Assembly: GCF_036588685.1 (NCBI RefSeq)
Contig: NC_086375.1
Span: 10,781,916 to 10,845,915 of the forward strand
Reading direction: 5' to 3'
DNA: 64,000 bases
Source of the DNA: Mytilus trossulus
Taxonomy: Eukaryota > Mollusca > Bivalvia > Mytilida > Mytilidae
The notes beneath the pieces were generated by a model, which worked only from the letters and a program-made list of their open reading frames with translations, did not search any database and was not told the origin of the DNA. Both the position numbers and the translations under genes were made by a program. Shown here piece after piece: positions 12,660 to 24,605 of the stretch (position 1 is its first letter; every line of letters begins with the position of its first letter).

Positions 12660-13205
12660 CATTCTGTGTCAAAAACCTGTGCTGTGTCAACTATTTAATC
12701 ACAATCCAAATTAGAGCTGAATCCAGATTGAATGTTACATGTCCATACTTGCCCCAACCGTTCAGGGTTCAACCTCTGTTGTCGTGTAAAGCTGGTTATC
12801 CATTTGATGAGTTTAAGTCAACTGATTTTTATAGTTCCTTCTTATGTTGTACTGTTTACACTCATGTCCCAGGTTAGGGGCGGGTTGGGAGTTGGGATCC
12901 CGCTTACATGTTTAACCCGTCACATTCTCTATGTATGTGCCTTTCCAAAGCCAGTAGCCCGTAATTCAGTGGTTGTCGTTTTTTTAATTTGTAACATATC
13001 TGTTTTCGTTCAATTAAGCCGTTATTTTTCTCGTTTTGAATTGTTTTTCATCTTAATTTCAGGGCCTTTTATAGCTGACTATGCGGTATGGTTTTTGCTC
13101 ATTGTTGAAGGCCGTATGATGACCTATAGTTGTTAATGTTTGTGTCATTTAGGTGTCTTGCTGAGAGTATTATCATTGGCAATTATACGACATCTTCTTT
13201 TTTAT
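12660..13205 (+). mobile_element. Retroelement 3'-tail copy
   Basis: This is a long copy of the tail family seen at 8740-9345. Shared landmarks are GTCCCAGGTTAGGG, GGGATCCCGCT, GGCCTTTTATAGCTGACTATGCGGTATGG, GAAGGCCGTA and a terminal CATCTTCTTTTTT. The 134-aa open frame inside it is not a host gene because the same frame is broken in other copies. Confidence 0.8.
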
Positions 13206-14511
13206 ATTAACTCATCAGATGGATACAAATAGAAATACATATAACATCAAAACAAAATAGGCGTATTCTCAAGCATACGATTTTTTCTTCCACTATGGGG
13301 AATGACCGTTTTTTTTTTACCGATTTCAACACAACACAAAGATTTGTCTGGTATATTCTAAATCTAACTACAAGTCATCAAGTGAAATCTTTGTGCTCCT
13401 TTATTAAAGAGTCTATGGATCTGAGGAACACCGGGGCTCGTTTAGCAGATTAAAATTTAGTTTATCAATGTTTTCCAAATCATTTTTCCAATTTCCTGTC
13501 TATTTTGTATTACAATAATTGTATTTGTTATACATATTAGTCATGGCATATTCATTCAATGTATATGACTTTAATCTCTAGGGGTATAAATGTGCATTTC
13601 ATTAATAAATAAATTAATGTTTTTAACGTTGGCACCAATATTTCTTTGTTTTCTAGAAATGTGCAGTTTACTATCCATATCCATTTACTGAAAAATCTTA
13701 ATATACATGCTTAATAAAGTTAATTTAAATAATCATGAGCACCAGATATTACGAAATGTTAGATCAAAATATGTTTTAACATGAATTTGTTAAAAATTTC
13801 AAGTTGATTTTGAAATGATTCACAGATTAATAGCTTATTGTCCAAAATGGTCAAATCATATTCAATATGTTAAATTACCGCATGTTGTGTAATCCGCGGA
13901 TCAACAACGAAAACACCTACAGTTATAAATAGCCAGTTTATTTATAAGTAAAATTCTGTATATAAATAGAACAAATCCCATTGGTCAAATAAACAGGTAT
14001 AGTATAAAAGATTGTAAACATATTATGATTGATATTTTCTGATTCAACTATAGCACAATGTTATAGCAGTCTAAGATTCAGATATTTTTACAGGAAAATG
14101 TACCCTTGTCATAAAACTTACCATTTCACAAATTGATGTGTATTAAATTCTACTTGTTCAATTCAGCCTGATATTCATCAACTGTGTTAGATATTCAAAT
14201 GTGTCACTGTGTGTGTGTGTGTGTGTGAGGGGGGGGCAATATTTCAGAAACTGAACTAGTTTCACCCTACCCATGTAAATGTCCTACTAATGACTAGGCT
14301 AGCCTACAGAAACTAGTCATTGCATGCATATAGACGGACAGATTAAAGAAAAGAACGTCTGTCTCAGTACTTTTCAAATAACAGATTAGTTATGACAAAG
14401 GTAAAATATAGACCAACTCTACGAGTATTTGTTGTTATTAAACCATGTTAATATATGTTTGTTGGCAATGCATCCTTATCAGTGTGAAACAAACATGAAT
14501 CAATAGATACA
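13206..14511. other. No gene seen; (GT)n microsatellite
   Basis: AT-rich sequence. A (GT)n run at about 14206-14227 is followed by a short G run. No ORF or splice structure is supported. Confidence 0.45.
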
Positions 14512-14640
14512 GTGGCGTATCCAGGAATTTTCATAAGTGGGGGCCCACTGACTGACCTAAGAGGGGGCCCGCTCCAGTCACACTTCAGTGATTCCCTATA
14601 TTAGCAACCAAATTTTTTTCCCAAAAAGGGGGATTATAAT
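14512..14640 (+). repeat. SINE-like repeat, copy 1
   Basis: The sequence begins CAGTGGCGTATCCAGGAATT and continues through GGGGGCCC-type blocks to GTGATTCCCTATATTAGCAA and a CCAAATTTTTTTCCC run. An inverted copy with the same landmarks lies at 63290-63415. The opening is typical of a short interspersed element widespread in molluscs. Confidence 0.6.
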
Positions 14641-16315
14641 TAGTTTGCTAATCAAATACTATTTCAGAGAGCATAGTTTAACGCTCAGATTTTTGAGTTG
14701 AGAGAATATAACACTTAACTCGATTTTATTAAATGAAACAATCATTTTTAGCAAGACATTTTAGTTGTTTTACATTACCACAATGAATATTTCATGCTTT
14801 GTATCATTCTTGTCTGTACATTAATGTAATCAATTGAACAATATTGGTGATTTGTTCCAACAATATGTTGTTATTTCATAAAATCTCCTTCTAGATTTCA
14901 TATCGTAGTATTCCGAGGTATTCCGATTAAATGTGTTGGGAGAAGATGAACACATAAATAAATTATTCACAGTCACTACGCTATAGAGTATTGAAGATAC
15001 AACTGATCTTCTTATATTATTGTTTTATTCAATTTTATTCATTTGTAACGTATTATGAATATGCTATAATGTGATACAAGTTCAGCATCATACGTCACAA
15101 TACCAAATTCAAACAAATTGGTAATTTCTGTGATTATTTCATCATCCGATATATGATAAAACGGTAACCAAGCAACAAAACTTGACCACTAAATTAAAAA
15201 ATAACCAACATACGATCTTTAATGACTATATTTCACGTGGTAATCTTGGTTTGTCTAAAGTGAGTCAATAATATCGAAATGATTATATCCTGATCTGAAT
15301 AAATCATCTTTTTTCGTGTAAAGGTTTATTTTTTTCTGGCTTAAATGTTTGTATAGATAACATGAGCTCTAAGCTTCGGGCTCAGTGTAAGGTTGACAAT
15401 GATATTGTATCTAATTCTTCGCTTTGTAGCTGTTTTCGTACATAATGTAGATTTTTCTAGATTAAGCGATATGAACATGTTTTCTCTATTTTTACGTCAC
15501 TAATTTTTGTATGGTTCTTTTACTCAAGTGACCGGTCTGGTACGAATATGTGCACAAGACTGCACAAGTTACTTGACATGTATGATTCTGTTTTCTGTAT
15601 AACGTACGCATAAACGCTGAGGTTTAGACGGGTCTACGATGTCCAATGTTATCAGGTTATATTTTATTTTCATTCTGCCGCACACATTTGAAAATTAAAC
15701 AAATTCAAGAGATGCTTGTTTAGCTGTGTTTGATGTACAGTATTCACGTCCAGTGCGATTGGCTTTTTGTATGAATCAGATGAGAATGCCTGGATCAATA
15801 TACTTTCAACGGAATCCTAGTGTCCAGTTCTTTCAAATGTGGGTGTATGTATAAGTGGAATAAATAATTAGTCAAGTTTGGTCCGTTTAAAGACCTCTTT
15901 TAAATTTTAAGGTATAAAAAATCTCAACAATTTTAGTAAACTGAGCAACAATAAACTAAGCAGGTGAGCTTGGAAAGTATAAACTTCGGTATTTCGCTTT
16001 AAAGATACTTAACTTGGCTGCCTTGTAAATATCGGATTGATATTTAAGATTATATAATAGTCAAGATGATAAATTGTATACCCTTTATGTGGAAATGGCA
16101 CGGGAAAAAAATATTTTTCTCGGTTTCATTGGTTGAACTTGCAAGTTTTTAGTGTATCAAAAAAGCCTTATTTTAACTTGAATTTTCTTTGACGTTTAGT
16201 ACGTCCGTTTCTCATATCGTGTTTCCTTGAAAGAGGAAATTTGCTAAAAGGAGCTCCCAATCAAATAACGAGTTGTTTGGTCGTTATAGAATACCGGTAT
16301 CCGTTTCACAGATGA
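14641..16315. other. No gene seen
   Basis: AT-rich unannotated sequence with short frames only. Confidence 0.4.
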
Positions 16316-16640
16316 TAGCGGATATGTTCTTACGGATATGTTCCTCATTTCGCAACTGCAATCGTGTCTCTTTTCCCGAATGTGACTGACCTACCGTATA
16401 AGACTTATTCCCGGGTTTGTACTTACATGAGCTTAACGACGAGTGCTACATACTGAGCATGTGAGGTCTTCCCCAGTTTTGGGTGAGGTTCGTGTTTCTC
16501 AGTCTTTAGCTTTCTATGTTATGTTGTGTATACTATTTCTGTTGGTCTTTTTCCTTTTTCAGCCTTGGCGTTTTCAGTTATTGTGGACGTATGAGTTTGA
16601 ATGTCCCTCTGATATCTTTCGTCCCTCTTTTTAACTATTC
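16316..16640 (+). repeat. RT-element 3' UTR fragment
   Basis: It matches the 3' part of the element at 46665-47400. Shared stretches include GATATGTTC…, GAATGTGAC…CCTACCG, TTTTGGGTGAGGTTCGTGTT/GGTGGGCTTCGGGTT, CTTTAGCTTTCTATG and GAGTTTGAATGTCCCTCTG…CTTT. The open frames here are not host genes. Confidence 0.65.
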
Positions 16641-18195
16641 TTTCCTATCAGTCAAACTTGTCGAAGATTTTGTAGAATCTACCAAAATGAAGAACCGCAG
16701 TATATGTGTCAAAATGAAGAATGGCAATATACGAGTTTCCGTGCGGCTGCAGAATAGAAATCCTCAGGATAAATTCCAGTACCAAATTTCATAATACATT
16801 CGCTTAAGATAAATCGAAGTTTTGCAATTGACAGAAATTTTATGTAGAACTATGGATTTTTTTTTCTGATAGATATCCATGCATTTCAGATCTTGTATAT
16901 TCTTTATTCATTTATTTGTCTTCTTTGCGTGAATAAAAGAAAAACTTCACAAGATTAAACAAATTTGCCTTTGTCTATTTATTGCGTTTCGGATTCCCCC
17001 TTGTGCAAAATTATTCTATTAATTTAAACATATTTTATTGTTCAAAACAAATGGAATAGACACAAGTTTTCCAACTTAGTTCCGTCTTCTCCATTATTCT
17101 ATTGACTATCTAAACCTTCAACTTTTCTTTTTGTATAAAATTCAGTATTTCCGTTTTGGCCCCATTTAAAATCTGAATAGCGTTAGTTTGCCTCAAACTT
17201 CTCATGCAGGCTATTGTCCTGCTATCCCCCCTTTTCCCATTAATGATATTTCACTGAGTAATTTTTGTTTGTACCACAGTGACTTCTATGTTTATTTAAC
17301 TAATACGTGAAATAAATACATTGACAACAAGTAAACTTTGAAATATTTAATGTAAATAACAGTCTATAATCTGAATATACACGTCCATTTCGTGTCAATA
17401 TATCACACCATTTAATGGTAACATTAGAGTAAGAGATTCTACAAAATCTGCCAAGAAACATTTCTTTTTTACTCGGTTAACAAATATTGCACATAATACA
17501 TTTTTTACTTTAAAAAATGAAAAATCGTCAAAAAATGAATTTATAAAGTTCTAGTTATCAGACCTATACTAAATGTAAGTCTTTAATCACAGGTTTGCAC
17601 TACTATTTTTTATCGACTAGTTACAACTACAATTATTTGGACTAGTTACTTTTCATAATTGAAAATCTTCCTAACTGTTTAAAGATTCAGATCTTTAAAT
17701 ATACAACATAAAATACGTTAATATTTGCAAGCACCAGTTGTATGGCAAAATCACAGTAACACTGTCTTGTTATGGCAACATATCATTTCATAGACAAACA
17801 AGACAAAATGTAATTGCAAAAAAGTATTTTTTTAGTTCTTATACTGTTTCTATATTTTTTTTCGTAATATACTGTTTCTATTTTTTTTTTGGTAACTAAC
17901 TAAATGAAAACAGCAATTTTCAGCTCTCAACTGCATATACATTAAATAAACACATTTTGATAACTAGTGTAATACATAAACCCTACGACAGTATTGTCAT
18001 GCATGTAGTTTATATATGTACACCATTCTGTGTCTAAGTTTCCTCGGAATCGTTGTAGATGTAATACACAACTATATTGTAAATATATACACAGAGCTGA
18101 GCTCTGCGCTTTTTACACAGGTTTATATTGTATTCTCTGTACTTATAAACAGTGAATTCTTGTTATTTTTCACACACGAACTCCTTGTCCAATGT
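16641..18195. other. Region downstream of the bZIP gene; probable 3' UTR
   Basis: No coding exon was found. The part adjoining 18196 is the natural 3' UTR of the minus-strand bZIP gene. A minus-strand AATAAA (plus-strand TTTATT) lies near 17290, but other candidates exist and the end cannot be fixed. Confidence 0.35.
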
Positions 18196-19360
18196 TCATC
18201 CAGTTTGTATGGTAACCGTGGGACAGACCAATAGATGATTATGTAACATGGCCTGTAGTTCGTCCCGCTCTTTTCGCAGACGTCTGATCTCTGCCAGTTT
18301 TCTCGTGTTGTCCGCCTCTAATTCATTCACTTCCTGAAAATAATAATTAGAAAATTAGAAAAAATATTAACATATCCAAAATTATGTCAGAGAACATATT
18401 GATACCTGTTTATTTGTTATTCTGTTTATAATTGATCATAATGGTGTTTGTTTGTAATGTGTTGTTTTTCATTGTGTTCGTGTTTTTCGTTTTGGTTGTA
18501 CACATATACACTTCCATCAAGAAGGTCTTAGGATGATGATAAAACTAACTTAGTTCTGGCACACATTTTTGGCATAATTTGCCAAGTTTTCGTTTAACCC
18601 GAAAAGTTATTCATATCGCTCAATAAGCATGATAAGATGATTAGAGAAATACCATTTTTTCTATAAAAAGCACACATACTTCTAGGAGAAGAAAAACCCA
18701 TTATTTGTGTTAAATATTATGCTTACCTTTGCATACACTGGTCCTTTCGCTCGACGACGTTGACGAAATCGTCTGGCTGCTAGTTTATTCTGTTCTCGCC
18801 TTTTTACTATTTTCTCCTTTTCCTCTTCCGTCAGCTAAAATATATCACAATATGAATATATATACATTTAAAAAGATCTTTAAAAGAATTAAAGGACGAG
18901 ATTTAATTGACACAAGATTGAAAATAGGACTAAACTAATTTTGTTCAATTGAATATTTTTCACCCTTCATTTTTGTTTTTTATTTCACATTATCTTAACA
19001 ACCCGAATGATATTTACAAATATTAAATATACTATATATAAATACAACAGATAAACATTAGCTTACCTGTCCTTGTTCTGGTTCAGTGAATTCCACCCCT
19101 AGTTCGTCTTGACCATTTGCCAACCTTCTAGATTGTATGGTATACTTTAATTCCTCTTTTACTAATGGAGTAAGTTCTCCCGTTTCCAAAGCAGTTAAAG
19201 TAGCTTCCGCAAAGCCATCGGTCTGCTCAGAAGGTTTTAACTCAGCATCATAAAAGAACGTAGCCTCCATGAATTTATCGGCTTCTTCTGTCTCAAGTAC
19301 AGACATTGGATAGCTGTCCAGTGGGGTCATCCACAGACTTGGGCATTCGAAGTCGAGCAT
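18196..19360 (-). CDS. ATF3/JDP2-type bZIP transcription factor (3 exons)
   Basis: Exons, minus strand: 19067-19360 (98 aa, ATG at 19358-19360), 18727-18834 (36 aa), 18196-18333 (45 aa plus TGA). All junctions are GT/AG in phase 0, giving 179 aa. Exon 1 ends with TPLVKEELKYTIQSRR, close to the ATF3 segment 'TPFVKEELRFAIQ'. Exon 2 carries the DNA-binding basic region RREQNKLAARRFRQRRR (invariant Asn114 and Arg122). Exon 3 gives the zipper (Leu139, 153, 160) and a short ATF3-like tail, MLHNHLLVCPTVTIQTG. The family forms homo- or heterodimers on CRE/AP-1 sites in the nucleus as stress-induced regulators. Oddities: Phe121 replaces the usual Cys/Ser, so the basic region looks more like ATF4; Pro130 lies in the basic-zipper junction; Lys146 occupies a heptad Leu position. 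Family is certain; exact orthology is less so. Confidence 0.9.
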
Positions 19361-19532
19361 TGTTATTGTTTATATATTGTCTTTATTGACATTACTTGCA
19401 AAAGTCAATTTAAACTCTTGTGCTAACTTTACTTCTCTTGTATTCATTATTTATCGAGCCATTCTGAATTTTAAACACGTCTATATCGTTCTGTGGTCGT
19501 ATTTCTTATGACTCTGGGTAACCCATTCAATC

Positions 19533-19541
19533 CTATTTATA
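19533..19541 (-). promoter_or_regulatory. TATA box of the bZIP gene
   Basis: TATAAATAG on the minus strand, about 175 bp upstream of the ATG, would place transcription start near 19505. An AP-1-like AGAGTCAT is nearby and a TGACGTGT CRE half-site lies further upstream near 19641. A TATA-driven promoter with CRE/AP-1-like sites fits an immediate-early gene; start-site data are lacking. Confidence 0.55.
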
Positions 19542-20048
19542 CCAACCGCATGATTGACTATGATGATTATAGTTACTACACGTTGTGAAATGACATTTTA
19601 CCGCTAATGGGAAACACCTTGTACGTATAAATAGAAATACTGACGTGTACTAGATGTTAGGAGAATTTATGTAAACACACTTTTTAGTCAATAACACATA
19701 TATCAATTTAAAATTTGTTCATGTTGGTATATTTCTATAAATCATATTACACGAATTTATTCAAATGATATATCTGTCCTGCCTATAATTACTATATCGA
19801 CGATAGACAGTACGACAACTACGTTTACGACTAATCTGTTCCGAACGATACCAAGTTGGGAGAATTAACACTAATCTGTTGAATAGGACTATGTATACAT
19901 ATAAATTAAGAAAAACACTATTAATAGAACAGTATATTTCTAACGAGCAGATGTAAACGTAACATTAATTATAAAGCACTATAATTAAAATTATGAACAA
20001 TGAAACGAAATTACCAATTTTTTTTATTCATTGATCTTTAAAACTTAA
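19542..20048. other. Upstream region of the bZIP gene
   Basis: No coding sequence. A second TATAAATAG occurs on the plus strand at 19626-19634 and could drive divergent transcription, but nothing downstream supports a gene. Confidence 0.35.
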
Positions 20049-21041
20049 AGCTGGGGTCACACATTCACGATTTTTACTACCGTTCTTGACAGGACCATTC
20101 CCGATTAAAATTTATTAAAAGTCTGATCAAGATCCTGTGAATCGTGGATGGAAATTCAAACTTAAATTAAAATTTGTAAAAAAAATAATTTGATCACGAC
20201 AACAATCAGATAGTGTTCAGGAAGCACCGATATTTAACCGTTTCTAAGCGAATAAGTCCCGATAATCCAGTTCTGAATCCGCTTCTAATCCGATTTGTAT
20301 TTTTCGCCAGGTAAAATTCGACCGAGTCTGTCACGACTGCGTCCCGACTCTACCGAATGTAATCCGACTGAGATCAGACAGTGACCAGACAGTGAACCGA
20401 CGCTGACGGAAGTTATTTGTTCGAAAACTGTCGGCATGTTCGGGATGATCAGGTACTGTCGGAACGTAATCCTATCACGGTCCGCTCTATCGCATTGCAA
20501 ACGGCTTTGTCTGGTCTCAGTCGTATTGTATTCTGTAGTTGTCGGGACTCGGACGTGGGTATCATTGACGAATTTCGTATTAATAACGGGACTGTTTTGG
20601 AACGGTTTCGGCAAAAAACGGTTCGCAATCGACAAGATCTGGATGCAATCTGGACTCAATCGGCAGAAAAACAGCTATGAAAAATGACTCCGGATCATTC
20701 CCGTTCCACAGGACACCGTCCAGAATACACAAGACATTGTTCGGAATTCGATCCGATACAGCAGAATCTGTCACGACATAGCCACGATTGTAATCCGATT
20801 AGACAAAATCGGCTGAGTTGCCCCGAATGTTACGGGACGCACCTAACTGTCGGGATGCTTTGCCGAACTATTCGGACCCTTCCCGATCCGTAGGAATCTA
20901 TTACGAACTAAAACGAATGCGTTCAGACAATGATAGGACATTCCAGATAATTGAGGATACCAATCCGACTTTTTCACTTTTCATATCGTATTGCTGTCTG
21001 ATCTCAAACGGGAGCAATAATTGGCAATGTGTGAACCCCGC
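20049..21041. mobile_element. Non-autonomous inverted-repeat element, about 1 kb
   Basis: The ends are inverted: GCTGGGGTCACACATT at 20049 and AATGTGTGAACCCCGC ending at 21041. The interior is richer in CpG than its surroundings and full of CCGAT/ATCGG/CGGAA words, which creates overlapping open frames on both strands (20285-21045). None resembles a known protein and they mirror each other, so I treat them as by-products of the repeat. Confidence 0.75.
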
Positions 21042-21795
21042 ATAAAACAGAATAATTTTGAAGATACCAAAGGCACAAATAGATGTAGTATAATTAGATA
21101 TTGGTATGGAATGTATAGATATGTAAACTTCTCTGCCTTTTTTCATATTAATTAAGTTTTTGCAGTACAGACTTTTTTTTTAAGCTGAGACGCTACGCAC
21201 GGTATTGCGTCGCAAGACGTAACATACATATAATTGGCAATTTTGACGCTATGAACGTTGACGTTTTCTTATTTAAAAAAGTTAATTTGCGCATCAATTT
21301 TTCAGAAACTATTGCGGAGTACCTTCTCGACCGATTTTGACCTAATAAATACCATAAAATAAAGAACTATTTCAAGTTTTATAATTTTGTGGGTTATTGC
21401 TTTCGCAAGTACTGTTCTTATTTTATTGATGTGATTAAACAAATGCAAATTTTTACAATCTTATTTTGGTTAAAAAGCATAGAAATCTTTCCAAATAAAA
21501 ATCTTTGTATTAATTTCATCTCAAAATGAAAACTAGCCTGAATAATATTTTGACCAAATAAACTAAAACACTTTAATAATTTCTACATCTTATGGTATTT
21601 ATTACATAAAAATCGGTCAGATAATAGATTAATATAGACCGTTGCACCTCGGATTCTAATCTATAGCGGTGTTTTTATTTTTGTAACTTCTATAGTCTTA
21701 TTCAAACATCTGTCACCGAGTCTATGCATAAAATCTTATATAAATATTATTATGTATAGGTAGTAGAAAGAAAGAAAAAAACATTAACATGTATT
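21042..21795. other. No gene seen
   Basis: AT-rich. CAGACTTTTTTTTTAAGC and a GACGCTATGAACG stretch are possible repeat debris. There is no ORF. Confidence 0.35.
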
Positions 21796-23462
21796 TTATT
21801 TTATTGCTCTCACGGTGGAAATGGATTCAATGATGTCTAAATGTAGTTCTTCGGGGATGGATATCATATTACCCGCATCAACTTCACTGCATAAGTGTAG
21901 AACAGCAACAGTGTGACAAATTGCAATTTTCCTAGGCACTAACTTATATAAAAATGGCTTTGTCCGAACACGATCGTAATATAGTCCTTTGATAACAGTT
22001 GCCCCTGATTGAAAAGTACATCCCCACGAATCTGTAGTTTCTTTGACTATTTTAAATGGCTCAACAGTAACTTTCATCAAGTAATACTCATAATCTGGAT
22101 CATCTGCGAGCACCGCTATAACAGATTTTTTGGAAATGAGGTCAGCACTTAGTCTACACGAATCAGAGTCGGAACTGTTATCTTCCGTACCATCATCATT
22201 AACTGGATTTGCACAAATCATTGTCGTTTTTCGGAACTGTCCAATATAGGAAACATTTTTACTGTCTTTGACATCACCAATGATGCATTTTTCACATTCG
22301 TAACACGACAAGTCTCTGGTTATAAGTTCACCAACTCCGTTCTCTGTTAATTTTTGATGTATTTGTCTATTTTTTGCGATAGGTTTGAAGTTTTTAGCAT
22401 AGTCCCTCGGAATAGATTCCACATACCGGAAAACACGACGTTTGTAACAACTTTTTTTACTTTTTGGCTGTTGAAGATTTTTTTCCGCAAATGTGAAAAA
22501 ATCTTTTGCATTTTGTATATGTGTTTTTCCGCGCAGGACAGCATAATCCGCTTGATGCTTTAGGAATCCTCCGGCTGCATCCTGTGGACATTTTGCGTGA
22601 GATGTTTCAAAGAAATTTCTAATTAGTTTTGAATATCCTAATTCGGACTCCGCAACAAAGCTTACGTCCCCCATGCAGTTTCTACTTTTGTACTGACTTG
22701 AACAGCCATCGGTAAATTCGTGCATGACTGTTATGTCGACAGAAATTGATTTGAGGTAGTCTGAGATTAATTTTTGACAGTGAAATGTGAAATGTCTGTC
22801 GTGTTGATAGTCCGGACTAATGACAAAAAACTGCTCAGACACAATAACTGGAGAGTTTACTGTACTGTCGACACCATCTAGTTCTAAAATTGCATGTCGT
22901 GTCAAAATAGTTACATGTATCGATACCTCTGTTTTTTTTAAATATGCCGACTGAAGTTCTGTGCGATCGGAACACCTATAATTTTCAGAGTAATCGTGTA
23001 AACATACGGCGTGTCCAAGTGGAAGATTTTGATTTATAATTTTATATTGGCAGTTTTGCCAGTTAGCTCTCATTTGGTGCGCTGGAAAATTTTCCAAGAG
23101 TTTGATGAAATATTCAAAAAGTGAGCCGGGCTTTGTGACTTGTTTCACAAGTTGAATTTTACTTATTGTTTTCCCACCTTTAACACTGCTTTTCAAGTAT
23201 TCATATTTATCCCAGTTAACATCTTTAGCATTGGGAGATTTGTCCAATTCTTCATCTAAAACATTAACTTTGAAACACCACAGTTTTGACAATTACGAGT
23301 AAGACAGTCGTGCGTCACTGTATTGCACAGTGTTTTATTTGAAATCTCATAAATATTTTCAAAAACTGCAAATTTGTCTTTGTCATACTCTGCATGAAGT
23401 TTGAGAATTGTTTTTCGAAGCTCCATACATTTTTTGAACACTATCTTAACCTCTACATGCAT
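21796..23462 (-). pseudogene. Transposon-type gene with a frameshift
   Basis: A first frame (23462 down to 23256, ATG start) ends in TRNCQNCGVSKLMF and a stop. The main frame (about 23292 down to 21796, near 495 codons) has no ATG; it opens just after a stop on a TTG. The two overlap, so one indel near 23260-23285 separates them. Conserved-looking blocks in the long frame are HQMRANWQNCQYK, HEFTDGCSSQYKSRNC and, 40 residues on, SHAKCPQDAAGGFLKHQAD. A C-terminal part has YYLMKVTVEP and KGLYYDRVRTKPF. I recognise this arrangement from multicopy, transposon-associated proteins of cnidarians and molluscs, and by analogy it may be a transposase. Catalysis cannot be shown from sequence alone. The upstream N-terminal region usual for the family was not found. 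Confidence 0.7.
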
Positions 23463-24330
23463 GCAGCAACATCAAGACAAACCGTAAGAAATAGTAAGCT
23501 TTTAATTTCTTTTGAGTTTTCTAATATAATTCGTTGAAAAAAAATTCAAATACTTTTTAATTACAAAGAGTAGTCCCTTCTAACTTATGCTATGTGCTTT
23601 TTCGGTTCAATGGTAAGAAATGTGTGTGTTTTGCTGCAACGTCTCATATATTTATCTCTAGGGGATATTCTATTTATTTCAAATTTTTCCAAACAAAATC
23701 CGCCCAAACTAGTATGGAATTAGTTAATGTTTTATTTTGTCTTTTGTTTTACTATATTGACCTTTCAACGCCTTTTTTTATGCTGTATTTATTGCTTATA
23801 CTTGCTATATTTTGGCCGAGATGATTAGTTTTCATGAATTTTTTTTTATCTTCATGCATTTGTATATTTTTGATCTATAACATATTCTCGACAATCTCAG
23901 TCAAATTTATGAACATATTTCTTTACTCGTATGATTTAGAGTTTGATAACGAACGCAAGAGTTGACTTTATCATGGAAAATAGAAGAGAAAATGAAGAAG
24001 AAAAAAATAATTAAAACTATGATCTTTATGCAGTGTTAATTACCCTTTGTTTAGTTTAGGATCGTTGCAAGTTGCCTTATATGTGTCTTTTTGGTGACTT
24101 GTGTCGATGAGTTTCTATCTCGTTAATGCATTTTCTACATTTGATTTTATTCATATTCAATCAACAACAGTTAAAGTTGACTGCTCACAACTGAAGGACA
24201 CACGAGTTGTCTCCCATATACAATTATTTTTTCACTTAAAAATAATTTAGTTACTTCGAATCACTTAAGAAGAAATTATGTAGTTACTTCGAATTCTCTT
24301 CTACAAATTTCGTTAACTGATAACAATATT
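23463..24330. other. No gene seen
   Basis: AT-rich. One 76-aa frame at 23594-23824 is hydrophobic and low-complexity and is not supported as a gene. Confidence 0.4.
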
Positions 24331-24510
24331 TAATTGATTGATTGATTGTTGGTTGCTTAACGTCCAGTGGCAAATATTTCATGCATATTCAGGACGATCA
24401 CTATTTAATCGTATTGCTTGTAAGCATGTAGGACGATGTTAAGGGATTGATTGATTGCTGACGTCCAGTCAGAGTGGCAAATATTTCATGCATGTTTAAA
24501 ACTGAAAGTC
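24331..24510 (+). repeat. SINE-like repeat with ATTG runs
   Basis: TTGATTGATTGATTGTTGG is followed by CTTAACGTCCAGTGGCAAAT and TTTCATGCAT. A second imperfect copy follows directly (24445-24495), so about 100 bp is repeated in tandem. The sequence is a dispersed type I recognise from mussel DNA. Confidence 0.6.
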
Positions 24511-24605
24511 AACGAAGTAAAATAACATCATGGCCAAACGAAAAAAAGAAGAAAGAAATGACAACTATAAACCAATGCATGTACAACAAAATCTAAAAAA
24601 AAAAT

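Noticed and set aside
12732-13136. 134-aa plus-strand frame
   Set aside because: It lies wholly in a retroelement 3' tail; other copies of the tail do not keep the frame.
16443-16794. Two overlapping hydrophobic frames
   Set aside because: Most of the stretch matches the 3' UTR of the RT element at 46665-47400.
20285-21045. Overlapping frames on both strands
   Set aside because: By-products of CpG-rich subrepeats within an inverted-repeat element; no domain similarity.
23256-23292. Apparent Met start of the 498-residue frame
   Set aside because: The first codon is TTG directly after a stop and lies inside the preceding ORF; a frameshifted junction explains it better than a non-ATG start.
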